From assembly GCF_009664975.1 (NCBI RefSeq), contig NZ_WJXB01000009.1, positions 1 through 64,000 on the forward strand: a stretch of 64,000 bases of DNA, given 5' to 3'. The translations under genes were made by a program, and so were the position numbers. The notes under the pieces were generated by a model. The model saw only the letters and a program-made list of their open reading frames with translations, was not told the origin of the DNA and ran no database searches. Position 1 is the first letter of the stretch, and each line of letters opens with the position of its first letter. Shown here piece after piece: positions 8,341 to 17,964 of the stretch. This DNA is from Paenibacillus monticola (GTDB lineage: Bacteria; Bacillota; Bacilli; Paenibacillales; Paenibacillaceae).

Positions 8341-9006
8341 ATGTCAAGGGTAGCAATGGTACTAGGAGCCACCGGTTTGGTGGGCAGTGCGCTTACGGAG
8401 GAATTGCTAAGCCGTGCAGGCTGGGCTGAGGTCCGTGTGCTCGTGAGGCGTCCGCTGGCGCTGGAACATCCAAAGCTAAAGCAAACCGTTGTGGATTGGG
8501 AGCAGCTTTCACAATATAAGGAGCAGTTCCAGGGTGTAGATGCTGTCTTTTGTTGTCTGGGTACCACTATTAAAAAAGCCGGTTCGCAAAGTCAATTCGA
8601 GCGCGTGGATTTACAGTATCCACTGGAGGCTGCTGTGCTTGCCAAAGATCATGGAGTGAAGCAGTTTCTGGCGGTATCCTCGATGGGAGCCAATGCGAAA
8701 TCGCGCAGCTTCTACCCCCGAACCAAGGGCCGGACTGAGGATGGATTAATTGCTGTAGGTTTTCAAGGCTTACATTTGTTTCGGCCTTCCCTGCTGCTGG
8801 GTAAGCGCGAGGAGTTCAGATTGGGTGAGCGGGTTGCAAGCAGGGTGATGAAAGCTCTGGATTTCATGATGGTTGGCAAGGCGGCCAAATACCGGGGGAT
8901 ACCAGCGGCAATAGTGGCCAGGGCAATGGTGAATATCGCGCTTGCGGATACCCATGGTGTACATATGTATACTAATGAAGTGATACACGTGATTGGTAAA
9001 CGTTAG
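8341..9006 (+). CDS. NAD(P)-binding Rossmann-fold oxidoreductase (atypical SDR)
   Basis: Soluble protein of 221 aa with an N-terminal dinucleotide-binding motif, GATGLVGS (about residues 8-15), and SSMGAN at the position where atypical SDRs of the HTATIP2/YbjT group carry the β5 segment. No classical YxxxK pair stands out, so it may bind NAD(P)H without classical dehydrogenase activity. AAAGGGAG sets the start at 8341; it begins 20 bp after the MFS stop and is probably co-transcribed. Confidence 0.8.
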   Translation: MSRVAMVLGATGLVGSALTEELLSRAGWAEVRVLVRRPLALEHPKLKQTVVDWEQLSQYKEQFQGVDAVFCCLGTTIKKAGSQSQFERVDLQYPLEAAVLAKDHGVKQFLAVSSMGANAKSRSFYPRTKGRTEDGLIAVGFQGLHLFRPSLLLGKREEFRLGERVASRVMKALDFMMVGKAAKYRGIPAAIVARAMVNIALADTHGVHMYTNEVIHVIGKR

Positions 9007-9084
9007 GAAGTTGCTTTTGGCGGAGTGCTAGTCGTACAATGTCGGTAGTGAAGAAATGTACACAATTTGGGGAGGATCAGAAAT

Positions 9085-9465
9085 ATGAGTAAAAAGCAGA
9101 TCGCTACAACAAAAGCACCCGGAGCCATCGGCCCGTATAGTCAGGCAGTGGCTACTGGTAATTGGGTATATACTTCAGGCCAGCTAGGACTAGACCCGGA
9201 GACAGGAACACTGGTAGAAGGCGTGCAGGAGCAAGCCCGTCAGGCCCTCAGTAATATTCAGGCTATCCTCGAAGAAGCTGGAGCTTCATTGGATCATGTC
9301 GTGAAGACAACGGTATTCCTTAAGGATATGAATGATTTCGCGGTCGTTAACGAAGTTTACAGCACTTTTTTTACAGAACCTTATCCAGCCCGAAGTGCCA
9401 TTGAGGTTGCGCGTCTGCCTAAAGACGGACTCGTGGAAATTGAAGCGGTTGCCCGCAAGAAATAA
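9085..9465 (+). CDS. ridA: RidA family 2-iminobutanoate/2-iminopropanoate deaminase
   Basis: Cytosolic protein of 126 aa, the standard length of the YjgF/YER057c/UK114 family. It hydrolyses reactive enamine/imine intermediates released by PLP enzymes such as threonine dehydratase. Family signatures include APGAIGPYSQAV near the N-terminus, the ARSAIEVARLP segment with the substrate-binding Arg, and the C-terminal VEIEAVA. GGGGAGG precedes the ATG at 9085. Confidence 0.93.
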   Translation: MSKKQIATTKAPGAIGPYSQAVATGNWVYTSGQLGLDPETGTLVEGVQEQARQALSNIQAILEEAGASLDHVVKTTVFLKDMNDFAVVNEVYSTFFTEPYPARSAIEVARLPKDGLVEIEAVARKK

Positions 9466-9487
9466 GATAGTAGATTTAGGCTTCATA

Positions 9488-9532
9488 ATATCCCCCGTTG
9501 CTCAACTTGTAAGCTGAGCCAACGGGGGATAT
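9488..9532. terminator. Bidirectional terminator between ridA and the TspO-like gene
   Basis: A 13-bp perfect stem (9488-9500 with 9520-9532), extended by partial pairing inside the loop, between two convergent genes. Serves both. Confidence 0.8.
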
Positions 9533-9539
9533 TTCTGTT

Positions 9540-10307
9540 TCAGTACCTGTTGCGGCGTGGAGTCAGGAGCAGCCAGATGCTATAGAGAAGCAGGAGTCCG
9601 GCGGCAACTAGACCGGTTATATAGACATTGTTAGCATCCTTGTGTTCCAGGGCAATGGCAATGTAAGCCCACACGAATACCAGTGGATAGACGCTATCCC
9701 GGTTAGGGTAACTGACTGCAACCGCGAGCAGTGTACCTACACAGAGCATAATAACAGCCCAAGTGGGATCACTAAGGCCAAATCCGTCCCAATTATTTTT
9801 CTCCAAAACCACACTGACGTTAACGATAGTGGCTACTGAAATCCAGCCTAGATAGATGCTGAAGGGTAAGCGGATTAGCCATTTCTCACCACGGGTAGGA
9901 TTTAGGATACGTCGTGAAATCTGGTAGATCATAATAAGTGTAAACAACAAAAATATCATGGCCACCAGCGACAGTTCGATATACAAATACTGCCAGAGCA
10001 AGAGCCAACCTATATTAAAGATACAGCTGAGGATAAACCAGATGCCGATCGATTCTATAGCATTATTGGAACCTGCAGCTGGACGGAATTGATAGATGAC
10101 GAACCCGGCTAGGAGCAGATAGATCAGTGACCAGATTGAAAAAGCGTATCCTGCAGGTGTTAAATAAGTGTAATACATGTCCGAAATTTCAGCGGTATTG
10201 TTCCCACCCAATGGTAACGTTATAGAGAGTACATTTACAGTAATCATAGCGAGAAAGAACAGCAGGTTCCACCATTTAAAAGGATTAGTGCGGCTCACAT
10301 TATTCAC
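9540..10307 (-). CDS. TspO/MBR-related membrane protein
   Basis: Integral membrane protein of 255 aa with about seven hydrophobic helices. The segment YLTPAGYAFSIWSLIYLLL resembles the conserved Pro-x-x-Phe-x-x-x-Trp core of tryptophan-rich TspO/MBR proteins, which bind porphyrins or act in oxidative-stress signalling. It is longer than a five-helix TspO (about 160 aa), so it belongs to the extended relatives. The role is unknown. Transcribed alone, convergent with ridA. Confidence 0.7.
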   Translation of the reverse strand: MNNVSRTNPFKWWNLLFFLAMITVNVLSITLPLGGNNTAEISDMYYTYLTPAGYAFSIWSLIYLLLAGFVIYQFRPAAGSNNAIESIGIWFILSCIFNIGWLLLWQYLYIELSLVAMIFLLFTLIMIYQISRRILNPTRGEKWLIRLPFSIYLGWISVATIVNVSVVLEKNNWDGFGLSDPTWAVIMLCVGTLLAVAVSYPNRDSVYPLVFVWAYIAIALEHKDANNVYITGLVAAGLLLLYSIWLLLTPRRNRY

Positions 10308-10469
10308 TCCTTAAGCTTAGTTATATATAGAATATACCCGCTTTGGTACGACTTAAGACTATTATTCCGAAAAATGACTTACAGGTCATAATCTTTTGGG
10401 ATAGGTTACCTGCACTGCGGGGTAATATGTAATATTAACAGCGGTAAAAGCCAAAGGGAGGGCAGGTTA

Positions 10470-12920
10470 ATGGAGAGCAGCGAGGCGATTCGTCCTGAGA
10501 AAATGGGTCCGATGGTGATAAAGGAGACTTGGAATACCCCGGGCAGTATAGTTTCCTGGGAACGTTCAGAGAATATCTATATCTGCCGTGGGGAGTGCGG
10601 CGGCATTGTATTTATTTTTTTGAGTGATGAAATGTTTCGCATGAAGGTATTCCGCGATCGGGTGCCTGATTTAACAACGACAGCAGCAGTACTGGTTGAG
10701 AGCTGTATTCCGCATTTATTCCCTGTGGAGGAGACGGAGGAGCAGCTGATCTTCACGACCAGTGCGATCACACTCTTTCTGGAGAAGAAAACATTCATTA
10801 TTCGGGTGGAGAATGTCCAGGGAAAGGTTATTATGCAACAAAACCTGACCAGTTGGAATCCGCGCGGTGCCAATCATGCCGAATATGATATGCAGCCAGA
10901 CTCGCATTTTTACGGATTGGGTGAGAAATCGAGCTTTCTGGACAAGCGCGGGGAACACTACACGAACTGGAATACCGATGTATTCGCACCACATTTACCG
11001 GAAATCGAAGCCCTCTATGAGTCGATTCCGCTGCTCATTCATATGCACGACGAACTCTCCTATGGACTGTTTCTGGATAACTCGGGCCGCAGTGAGTTTG
11101 ATATGCGTTCCCATGGGGTGGCCTTTACGATTGGCTGCGCTACCGGAGCTTTGGATATTTATTTTATCAATGGTCCCGAAATGAAAGATGTTGTGAAACG
11201 GTATACCTCGCTAACCGGACGGATCGCTCTTCCGCCAAAATGGGCCATAGGTTATCATCAGTCACGTTACAGTTATATGAACCAGCAAGAAGTATTGCAG
11301 CTGGCTCGAACCTTCCGCGAGAAGCGGATTCCCTGCGATGTTATTTATCTCGACATACACTATATGGACGAATACCGGGTATTTACGTTTGATCCTGTTA
11401 ACTTTCCAGAGCCGGCGAAGATGATGGCTGAGCTGCTGGAGCTTGGGGTGCGGATTGTTCCGATCGTGGACCCAGGAGTGAAAAAAGATCCCAATTACAA
11501 GGTGTACAAGGAAGGTGTGCTGGATAAGCATTTTTGCCGCAGGCTGGAGGGGGATATTTTCTTAGGTGAAGTATGGCCGGGAATTAGCGTTTTTCCTGAC
11601 TTCAGTGATAGCCGAACCTCTGAATGGTGGGGCGATCTCCATAAATATTATACGGACCTTGGGATTCAGGGAATCTGGAATGATATGAATGAGCCAGCGG
11701 TATTTAACGATACCAAAACAATGGATCTGGATGTGATGCATTTCAACAATGGGCGTCCGGTAACACATGAGGAGTATCATAATTTATATGGCATGATGAT
11801 GTCCAAGGCCACCTATGAGGGTTTAGCAGAGCATTTGCAGGGTGAGCGTCCTTTCGTACTGACAAGAGCCGGATATGCGGGGATTCAGCGTTATGCGGCT
11901 GTATGGACGGGAGATAACCGCAGCTTCTGGGAGCATATGGCCATGGCCATCCCAATGGTGCTTAATATGGGGTTATCCGGGCTGGCTTTTTCAGGGCCGG
12001 ATATTGGTGGCTTTGCCCACCACACCTCAGCACAACTGCTGGTACGCTGGACGCAAATGGGTGTCTTCTTCCCGTATTGTCGTAATCACTCTTCGATCGG
12101 AACGATGCGTCAGGAGCCTTGGTCCTTTGGAGAAGAGGTCGAAGGGATTCTGCGAGAATTCATCGGCCTTCGTTACCGCTGGATGCCATATTTGTATAAC
12201 CTGTTTCATGAGGCGGAGCAGACTGGAATGCCGGTGATCCGTCCGCTCGTGCTGGAGTATCCACGCGACCCGCATGTGACCAATCTGTGTGACCAGTTCT
12301 TACTGGGTGAATCTGTGCTGATTGCTCCCATATACCGTCCGGACACCGATCACCGTTCCGTCTATTTGCCCGAAGGGCAATGGATTGACTACTGGGATGG
12401 AACGGTTAATGAAGGGGGACGTCACATCCTGGCTGCAGCACCGCTACATATTATGCCGATGTACATTAAGGCAGGCAGCTTTATAGCGGAAGGTCCGCTG
12501 AAGCAATATGCAATGGAAGAGACGGGCGAGCTGGTCATTGTTCATTTGTATGGAGCGAAGGCTGAGGTAGGTTTCAATGCTGCCTTTACCTTGTATGAGG
12601 ATGACGGACATAGCTTCGGCTACAGGAGAGGTCGTTACTCTGAGCTGGCCGTAAAAGCAGTCGGAGATGAAGCAAGCATAAAGCTCAGTTGGTCCTATCT
12701 CCTTCGTGATTACGAGCCGCATAGAGATGTGTTGCGGTTTGCCCTCTGTTATCCTTTCTTTACAATAGCTGCTGTAAGCGGACTTTCACAGATAAGCATG
12801 GAGCAACTGGAGGATGGTCGCGAAGGATGGGTACAAAAGGGAAACAAGGGTGGAATTATTGTGCAGGTGGGCGATGCTCCTGAAGGCGGAGAGTTTATGA
12901 TTAGTGCGGAGAAGGGATAA
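10470..12920 (+). CDS. Glycoside hydrolase family 31 alpha-glucosidase
   Basis: Cytosolic enzyme of 816 aa, without signal peptide, that should remove terminal alpha-linked glucose (or xylose) with retention of configuration. Domains in order: N-terminal beta-sandwich (to about 240), a (beta/alpha)8 barrel (about 250-600), then beta domains. The catalytic nucleophile is Asp405 in WNDMNEP and the likely acid/base is Asp482 in TGDNRSFWEH; both are intact. GGAGGG lies before the ATG. No transporter or regulator of sugar uptake is adjacent. Exact specificity is not readable. Confidence 0.93.
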   Translation: MESSEAIRPEKMGPMVIKETWNTPGSIVSWERSENIYICRGECGGIVFIFLSDEMFRMKVFRDRVPDLTTTAAVLVESCIPHLFPVEETEEQLIFTTSAITLFLEKKTFIIRVENVQGKVIMQQNLTSWNPRGANHAEYDMQPDSHFYGLGEKSSFLDKRGEHYTNWNTDVFAPHLPEIEALYESIPLLIHMHDELSYGLFLDNSGRSEFDMRSHGVAFTIGCATGALDIYFINGPEMKDVVKRYTSLTGRIALPPKWAIGYHQSRYSYMNQQEVLQLARTFREKRIPCDVIYLDIHYMDEYRVFTFDPVNFPEPAKMMAELLELGVRIVPIVDPGVKKDPNYKVYKEGVLDKHFCRRLEGDIFLGEVWPGISVFPDFSDSRTSEWWGDLHKYYTDLGIQGIWNDMNEPAVFNDTKTMDLDVMHFNNGRPVTHEEYHNLYGMMMSKATYEGLAEHLQGERPFVLTRAGYAGIQRYAAVWTGDNRSFWEHMAMAIPMVLNMGLSGLAFSGPDIGGFAHHTSAQLLVRWTQMGVFFPYCRNHSSIGTMRQEPWSFGEEVEGILREFIGLRYRWMPYLYNLFHEAEQTGMPVIRPLVLEYPRDPHVTNLCDQFLLGESVLIAPIYRPDTDHRSVYLPEGQWIDYWDGTVNEGGRHILAAAPLHIMPMYIKAGSFIAEGPLKQYAMEETGELVIVHLYGAKAEVGFNAAFTLYEDDGHSFGYRRGRYSELAVKAVGDEASIKLSWSYLLRDYEPHRDVLRFALCYPFFTIAAVSGLSQISMEQLEDGREGWVQKGNKGGIIVQVGDAPEGGEFMISAEKG

Positions 12921-12969
12921 TTCAATATGTTGGTGGGAAGGGGCTGTCCTGAAGAGGGTAGCCCTTAAT

Positions 12970-13644
12970 TTATTTCCAAACTCGGGCATGCTGTCCGTCA
13001 CTGAGGGTGATCTTAAATGCTCCGTTGATCTGCCCACTAAATGGTTCATTGCTTGTTAAGGCAAGCTTGAACTCCTTATGAAAGGAATTGTCCGCCCGAG
13101 GCTGCAGTACAAGGTCAGATAGTAGGATGGACTCTTGAGCTACTGGGTAGAAGGAGTCGATCGGGAGCTCGAGTACAGCCTGAACTGTTATTGCATCCTT
13201 GCTGTGGTTCTTGATGGGTAACTGACAGTTACCGCTAAGCTGTTGCTCAATCCATACATAGTTACAATTAACTTGGTGTGGGTCAAGTCCCACCGCATAG
13301 ATGCTGGATGCAAAATAATGCTGATAACCGATAACTAGCCAGTCTGGAGCACTATTTAAACATATAAAGGCAGCAAAAAATAGCACAAGGCGATGTCTGG
13401 AGATCGCTTTATTCAAATAGAAAAGGGCAACAATAAATAGAACTGTCAGGAAGATACCTGAGGAATGGAGTCCGGTTTCAGAAGCCGATCGTGAATAAAG
13501 TGGGATGCCTAAGGAACGCAACAGAGCATCAAGCAGAGTATCAGGACCTGGGTAGCGGATGCTAAATACGATCATTACGGTAAAAAGTATCAGTGCGATA
13601 ATTAAAGAACGTTTGCTTTTAATGAGAGGCGTTCCATGCTTCAT
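12970..13644 (-). CDS. Hypothetical membrane-anchored protein
   Basis: Not recognised. It has 224 aa, with hydrophobic helices near residues 14-28, 64-80 and 86-98, and then a soluble C-terminal domain of about 110 aa rich in beta-strand-like alternation, probably outside the membrane. Two Cys (in VNCNYV and GNCQLP) could form a disulfide if external. It is convergent with the glucosidase gene and divergent from the helicase. Confidence 0.7.
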   Translation of the reverse strand: MKHGTPLIKSKRSLIIALILFTVMIVFSIRYPGPDTLLDALLRSLGIPLYSRSASETGLHSSGIFLTVLFIVALFYLNKAISRHRLVLFFAAFICLNSAPDWLVIGYQHYFASSIYAVGLDPHQVNCNYVWIEQQLSGNCQLPIKNHSKDAITVQAVLELPIDSFYPVAQESILLSDLVLQPRADNSFHKEFKLALTSNEPFSGQINGAFKITLSDGQHARVWK

Positions 13645-13952
13645 AAATCACGACTCCTGTAAAATTTTCTCAATTATAACATGAGATTGAGGCCTAACTC
13701 GAGGTAATCGCTTTATTTTCTGCTAAAATCTACAGAAAATGTGCAGAAACGTTTTTAAATCAGGGCTTTTTCGTATAAGATGAAGAGATGAAGATAAATC
13801 CATTTGGAAATATAGGAGCGTTCGAGTGCTGCGATGGTATCTAGGACGTCCGTTTCATTTATATAGCTTCAATATGTATTTGACGGACGCCATCCAAAAG
13901 AAGGATGGCAAAGCCGTTTCTTCTTACTTGCTTAAAAGACAGGAGATCACCG

Positions 13953-16900
13953 ATGACAAAGCATCTGTATGCAATATGGTTAGGGGACGTATTATTCTGC
14001 TTCTCCGGCGAAACTTCAGAGCCGAAGGTAGATGCCTGGACCCGTGTGGTCAAGAGGCTGGAGCTACGGGGAGGCTTGCGTCCTTTTACGGGTGCTGCGC
14101 TGCGTTTGGCGGAAGTGAAATATCCGGTTCCTCCTGTAGAAGGAAAACCGGTGCGGCGTGTGCTGCCTGGGCGAACGCTTGAAGGATTGGCGTTGGTACC
14201 TCAGGATGCTTTTGAACTGCTTTTGTCCTGGGATGAATCACTATGTTTAAGTCAGGGAGTGGAGCCAGGTGGTGAATTGCGGTACTGGGCTGCTGTAACC
14301 CGCTTTGCGCTGGAGTTAATGGGCAAAGGTGGAATTACACCGGGAGCTTTACCGCCGCGTCCCGTGGGATCGCGCCGCCGTGGAGGAGAACAGGCAGCTA
14401 CGGCTTGCTGGTCTCCTGCTTTTCGCAACCCCGAGGATAAGGAAATCTTTCTGCAGCTGGCGGCATCCATGCCGGTACTTGCCTTGGGAACTCATACTGC
14501 AGAGGCTGGTGATTTGTCCTCGCGTGAAGAGGCTGGAGGCTATGTGCTGTACTCTTTTTTACAAGCTGTGATGAGTGCGGAGATTAAGCGGGTTATCGCA
14601 GGCATCGAAGGTGAGCTGACGCCGTATAAGGTTAATTATCGCCGTGGTCGCTCTCCTTTGACGGAGCTATGGTGGAATAGTCTGCTCACGGGCAGTCGTG
14701 ATATTCCCGTGCAGGGGACTCCGGCAGAGGTAACCGAGCTGCTCACCACCGTCAACGAGACGGCTGGCAATGAAATGCCCCATTCCCAGACAGAGGAAGC
14801 GCGGAGTGGAATGCTGGGTCTTGGCCTGCGTCTGGAGCCACCAGGGGACGAGAGCGAGGTTTGGCGCTTAACCTTCTGGGCAGAGAGTAGAGAAGAAGGC
14901 GAATTCTGGCTTCCGGCAAAATCGGTCTGGAGCAGTAAGGAACGGGAATTCACGTTATGGGGGAAACGCTACCGTAACATTCAGCAGCAGCTTCTTACAG
15001 TACTGGGGCGAGCTGCGAAGGTATCACCGGATATTCAGCGTGGGCTGTCTGTGCCGGCTCCGGATGGTGTTGATCTGGAGCCTCAACGCCTGTATTACTT
15101 TCTGAAGGAAAGTGTACAGGAATTGACTAGCCGGGGAATAACGGTACAGATGCCTTCTCGCTGGAGTCGGGAGGGACGCCGTAGGATTGGCATGAAGATG
15201 CAGATGCAGCCGTTGGAGATTGGAACAGACGGCCCTGCACCGGTGGCTCTTGGTATGGAAGCACTAATTTCATTCCGTATTGAGGCGTCCCTTGGAGAAT
15301 CATCCATCACTGAAGAGGAACTGAATGCCTTAGTTGAAGCGGGTGTGCCCTTTGTACGTTTCCGTGGGGAATGGATTGAGGTAGATCCGAAGGAAATTCG
15401 TCAGGTTCTTAAATATATGAAGCGTCATGAAAGCGGAGAAATGTCCGCAGCAGACTGGATGCGGCTGGAAGCCGAGGATGGTGAGGACCGACTCTGGAAG
15501 GGTATGTCTGTTACAGGCATGGAAACGTCTGGATTGCTGGCCTCGCTGATGCGCGGCGATGTGTTGCGTAATCTTCCGGTACGCACTGTACCAGATAGCC
15601 TACAGGGTACCCTAAGACCTTATCAGGAGCGGGGTTATCAGTGGCTGACTGCCCTGAGTGGACTGGGTTTTGGTGTGTGTCTAGCTGACGATATGGGCTT
15701 GGGCAAGACGATACAGGTCATTACCTGTCTGCTCGACCGTGCGCTGACTGGTCCTCCCAAGGAAGCGCAGAGTCCGGTGTTGATTCTTTGTCCGACCTCA
15801 CTGCTGGGCAACTGGCAGCGGGAGCTGCAGCGTTTCGCCCCTTCACTTAGAGTGCATATTCACCATGGGGGACGACGTATGCGTGGAGAAAGCTTTATGG
15901 ATCTGGCAGCAAGCCATGATATTGTGTTAACCACCTACCATTTGGCCGGCCGGGATAGTGAGGATTTAGCGGGTGTCCACTGGTCCACAGTAGTGCTGGA
16001 TGAGGCGCAGTACATCAAGAATCATCGCACCAAACAGGCGCAAAGCGTGATGAAGCTGTCAGCACCGCACCGAATTGCCATGACAGGCACACCAGTAGAG
16101 AATCGGCTTGGTGAGCTTTGGTCCATTTTTCATTTTCTAAACCCAGGTTATTTAGGTACTTATCACTCCTTCCGCCAGCGGTATGTTTCGGGCGAAGGCG
16201 GAGAAAGGCTGCGGGAGCTGCATCGTCTGGTATCTCCATTCTTACTGCGCCGGCTCAAAAGCGATCCGGACATCTCCAAGGATCTGCCGGAGAAGCTGGA
16301 ACTGAAGTCCTATTGTCCTTTGACGGAAACTCAAGCCGCGTTATATCAGGGAGTCGTAGATGAAATGCTCGGTGTAATCGGTGAGCGCTCCGGAATGGCT
16401 CGCCGCGGACTGGTTCTGTCTTCTCTAACGAAGCTGAAACAGATTTGTAATCACCCTCAGCTCTTCCGGAAAGAGGAAGGACGCGGTCAGCGCAACGAAC
16501 AATCCGGCAAAATGGAAGTGATGTTCGAGGTACTTGACAATATTGCCGAGCTAGGCGAGTCTGCGTTGATCTTCACACAATATGTAGCAATGGGTGAACT
16601 GCTGGTCAGCCGACTGACCAAGCGATACGGCTCAGCTCCACTGTTCTTGCATGGCGGAATTCCGAAGCGGGAACGCGATGAGATGGTACATGCTTTTCAG
16701 GAGGGGGAGGGCCCCGCATTCTTCGTACTTTCCCTTAAAGCCGGGGGAGTAGGGTTGAACCTGACGCGTGCTAACCATGTGATCCATTATGACCGCTGGT
16801 GGAATCCGGCAGTCGAGAATCAGGCAACAGACCGGGCCTTCCGGATTGGCCAGAATAAGAATGTGCATGTTCACAAGCTGATCTGCCAAGGAACGCTGGA

Positions 16901-17039
16901 GGAACGGATTGACGAGCTGATTGAACGTAAAAAGAATCTCTCCGAGCAGGTTGTGGGCTCTGGTGAAACCTGGTTGACCGAAATGTCCAACCATGAACTC
17001 AAGGAGCTTATTGAGCTGCAGGGCCAGGACTGGATGTAA
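13953..17039 (+). CDS. SNF2-family DEAD/DEAH-box helicase
   Basis: Large ATPase of 1028 aa. The N-terminal ~550 residues are a bacterial SNF2-associated region. The motor follows: Walker A within DDMGLGKT at 579-586, Walker B DEAQ at 683-686, motif III (TGTPVENRL), and the C-terminal helicase lobe with QYVAMGE, HGG, LKAGGVGLNLT and the arginine-finger motif QATDRAFRIGQ. It is an RapA/HepA-like double-stranded DNA translocase that could remodel protein-DNA or RNA polymerase complexes. The start at 13953 follows AGGAG; the frame is open further upstream. It overlaps nothing and is followed by a gene of unknown function, probably co-transcribed. Confidence 0.92.
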   Translation: MTKHLYAIWLGDVLFCFSGETSEPKVDAWTRVVKRLELRGGLRPFTGAALRLAEVKYPVPPVEGKPVRRVLPGRTLEGLALVPQDAFELLLSWDESLCLSQGVEPGGELRYWAAVTRFALELMGKGGITPGALPPRPVGSRRRGGEQAATACWSPAFRNPEDKEIFLQLAASMPVLALGTHTAEAGDLSSREEAGGYVLYSFLQAVMSAEIKRVIAGIEGELTPYKVNYRRGRSPLTELWWNSLLTGSRDIPVQGTPAEVTELLTTVNETAGNEMPHSQTEEARSGMLGLGLRLEPPGDESEVWRLTFWAESREEGEFWLPAKSVWSSKEREFTLWGKRYRNIQQQLLTVLGRAAKVSPDIQRGLSVPAPDGVDLEPQRLYYFLKESVQELTSRGITVQMPSRWSREGRRRIGMKMQMQPLEIGTDGPAPVALGMEALISFRIEASLGESSITEEELNALVEAGVPFVRFRGEWIEVDPKEIRQVLKYMKRHESGEMSAADWMRLEAEDGEDRLWKGMSVTGMETSGLLASLMRGDVLRNLPVRTVPDSLQGTLRPYQERGYQWLTALSGLGFGVCLADDMGLGKTIQVITCLLDRALTGPPKEAQSPVLILCPTSLLGNWQRELQRFAPSLRVHIHHGGRRMRGESFMDLAASHDIVLTTYHLAGRDSEDLAGVHWSTVVLDEAQYIKNHRTKQAQSVMKLSAPHRIAMTGTPVENRLGELWSIFHFLNPGYLGTYHSFRQRYVSGEGGERLRELHRLVSPFLLRRLKSDPDISKDLPEKLELKSYCPLTETQAALYQGVVDEMLGVIGERSGMARRGLVLSSLTKLKQICNHPQLFRKEEGRGQRNEQSGKMEVMFEVLDNIAELGESALIFTQYVAMGELLVSRLTKRYGSAPLFLHGGIPKRERDEMVHAFQEGEGPAFFVLSLKAGGVGLNLTRANHVIHYDRWWNPAVENQATDRAFRIGQNKNVHVHKLICQGTLEERIDELIERKKNLSEQVVGSGETWLTEMSNHELKELIELQGQDWM

Positions 17040-17072
17040 AGGGAAGATATGAGTTACAGGAGGGATCTACAA

Positions 17073-17861
17073 ATGAGTGGACAGTTGGAGCTACGGCTGG
17101 AAGTTATCCCCGGTGTGTTAAAAGCGTCATGGATACCGCTATCCGGGAAAGCGGTGGTCCCACAGACTATATTAAACAGCGGTGACGCTCCGGCTATTCT
17201 GCAGGGAACAAAGGCAGGCCAACCTCTCTCTTTGAAGGTTCCGGTCTGGCCGGTTACCCGGAGACAGGAAGTGCTGCGGCGATTGGCACTCAGCCCTAAT
17301 GAGATGTACGCGCTGCTTCAGGGACACTTGAGCGGACTTAACGAACTGGAGCTTCTGCCTACCGATACCGAGCTTGCGCACGCATCCTTCGATCAAGCAG
17401 GAGGAGGGAATATGGAGGAAGCTCTGAAGCAGGTCAAGAAAAGACTGGCTGAGGAACCCCTGCTGGCCCTTGCGCTTAGAGGATTAACCAAAGCAGAACT
17501 TCTTGATGGTATATTTAGTCTATGGGCTGAAGAAGAAAACGAGACTGCTGATGATGTAGGAACAACACCGACGAGTGGGCTGGCGGCAGAGCTGGCTCGA
17601 CTGGAACGCAAAGGTCCGGCGGTCTCCTCAGGCGAATGGCTGGCGGAAGCTGCTGCTGAAGGCTCGCTTCACCAGCCTGGCCCCCTATTCCATGAGATAG
17701 AGGCACGCCCCTTCCCATCTCTGTCTGTTGTAGCGGTTGCAACAGAGGATTGGGCAGCTTTGCTGCCTAAGACCACAAGAGTACAGGAGGGATTGACCCT
17801 AATTATGCAGCGTGTGGCTCAAGCTGCTGCGGGAAGAGCGGGCCATTCGCCCAAGCGGTGA
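17073..17861 (+). CDS. Hypothetical protein linked to the SNF2 helicase
   Basis: Not recognised. Cytosolic, 262 aa, with no signal peptide or membrane helix; acidic middle region (about residues 110-180). It begins 33 bp after the helicase stop with an AGGAGGG site, so it is translated from the same message and may be a partner or cofactor of the helicase (inference from position). An alternative in-frame start lies at 17049. Confidence 0.75.
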   Translation: MSGQLELRLEVIPGVLKASWIPLSGKAVVPQTILNSGDAPAILQGTKAGQPLSLKVPVWPVTRRQEVLRRLALSPNEMYALLQGHLSGLNELELLPTDTELAHASFDQAGGGNMEEALKQVKKRLAEEPLLALALRGLTKAELLDGIFSLWAEEENETADDVGTTPTSGLAAELARLERKGPAVSSGEWLAEAAAEGSLHQPGPLFHEIEARPFPSLSVVAVATEDWAALLPKTTRVQEGLTLIMQRVAQAAAGRAGHSPKR

Positions 17862-17892
17862 TCCAGCTCATCTCTTCAGAAGAAGGCAATCC

Positions 17893-17940
17893 AAAAAGGC
17901 AGTCCGTTCCAGCTTGAGCTGTTGCAGGACTGCCTTTTTA
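17893..17940. terminator. Bidirectional terminator
   Basis: AAAAAGGCAGTCC pairs perfectly with its complement at 17927-17939 around a 21-nt loop with some internal pairing. It lies between the convergent helicase-partner and alarmone-synthetase genes. Confidence 0.85.
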
Positions 17941-17964
17941 TTTCGTACAAGAAACAGAGTTAAT

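Noticed and set aside
13953..17861. Anti-phage defence (DISARM-like) island around the SNF2 helicase
   Set aside because: No methylase, nuclease or DUF1998 partner; neighbours are housekeeping genes.
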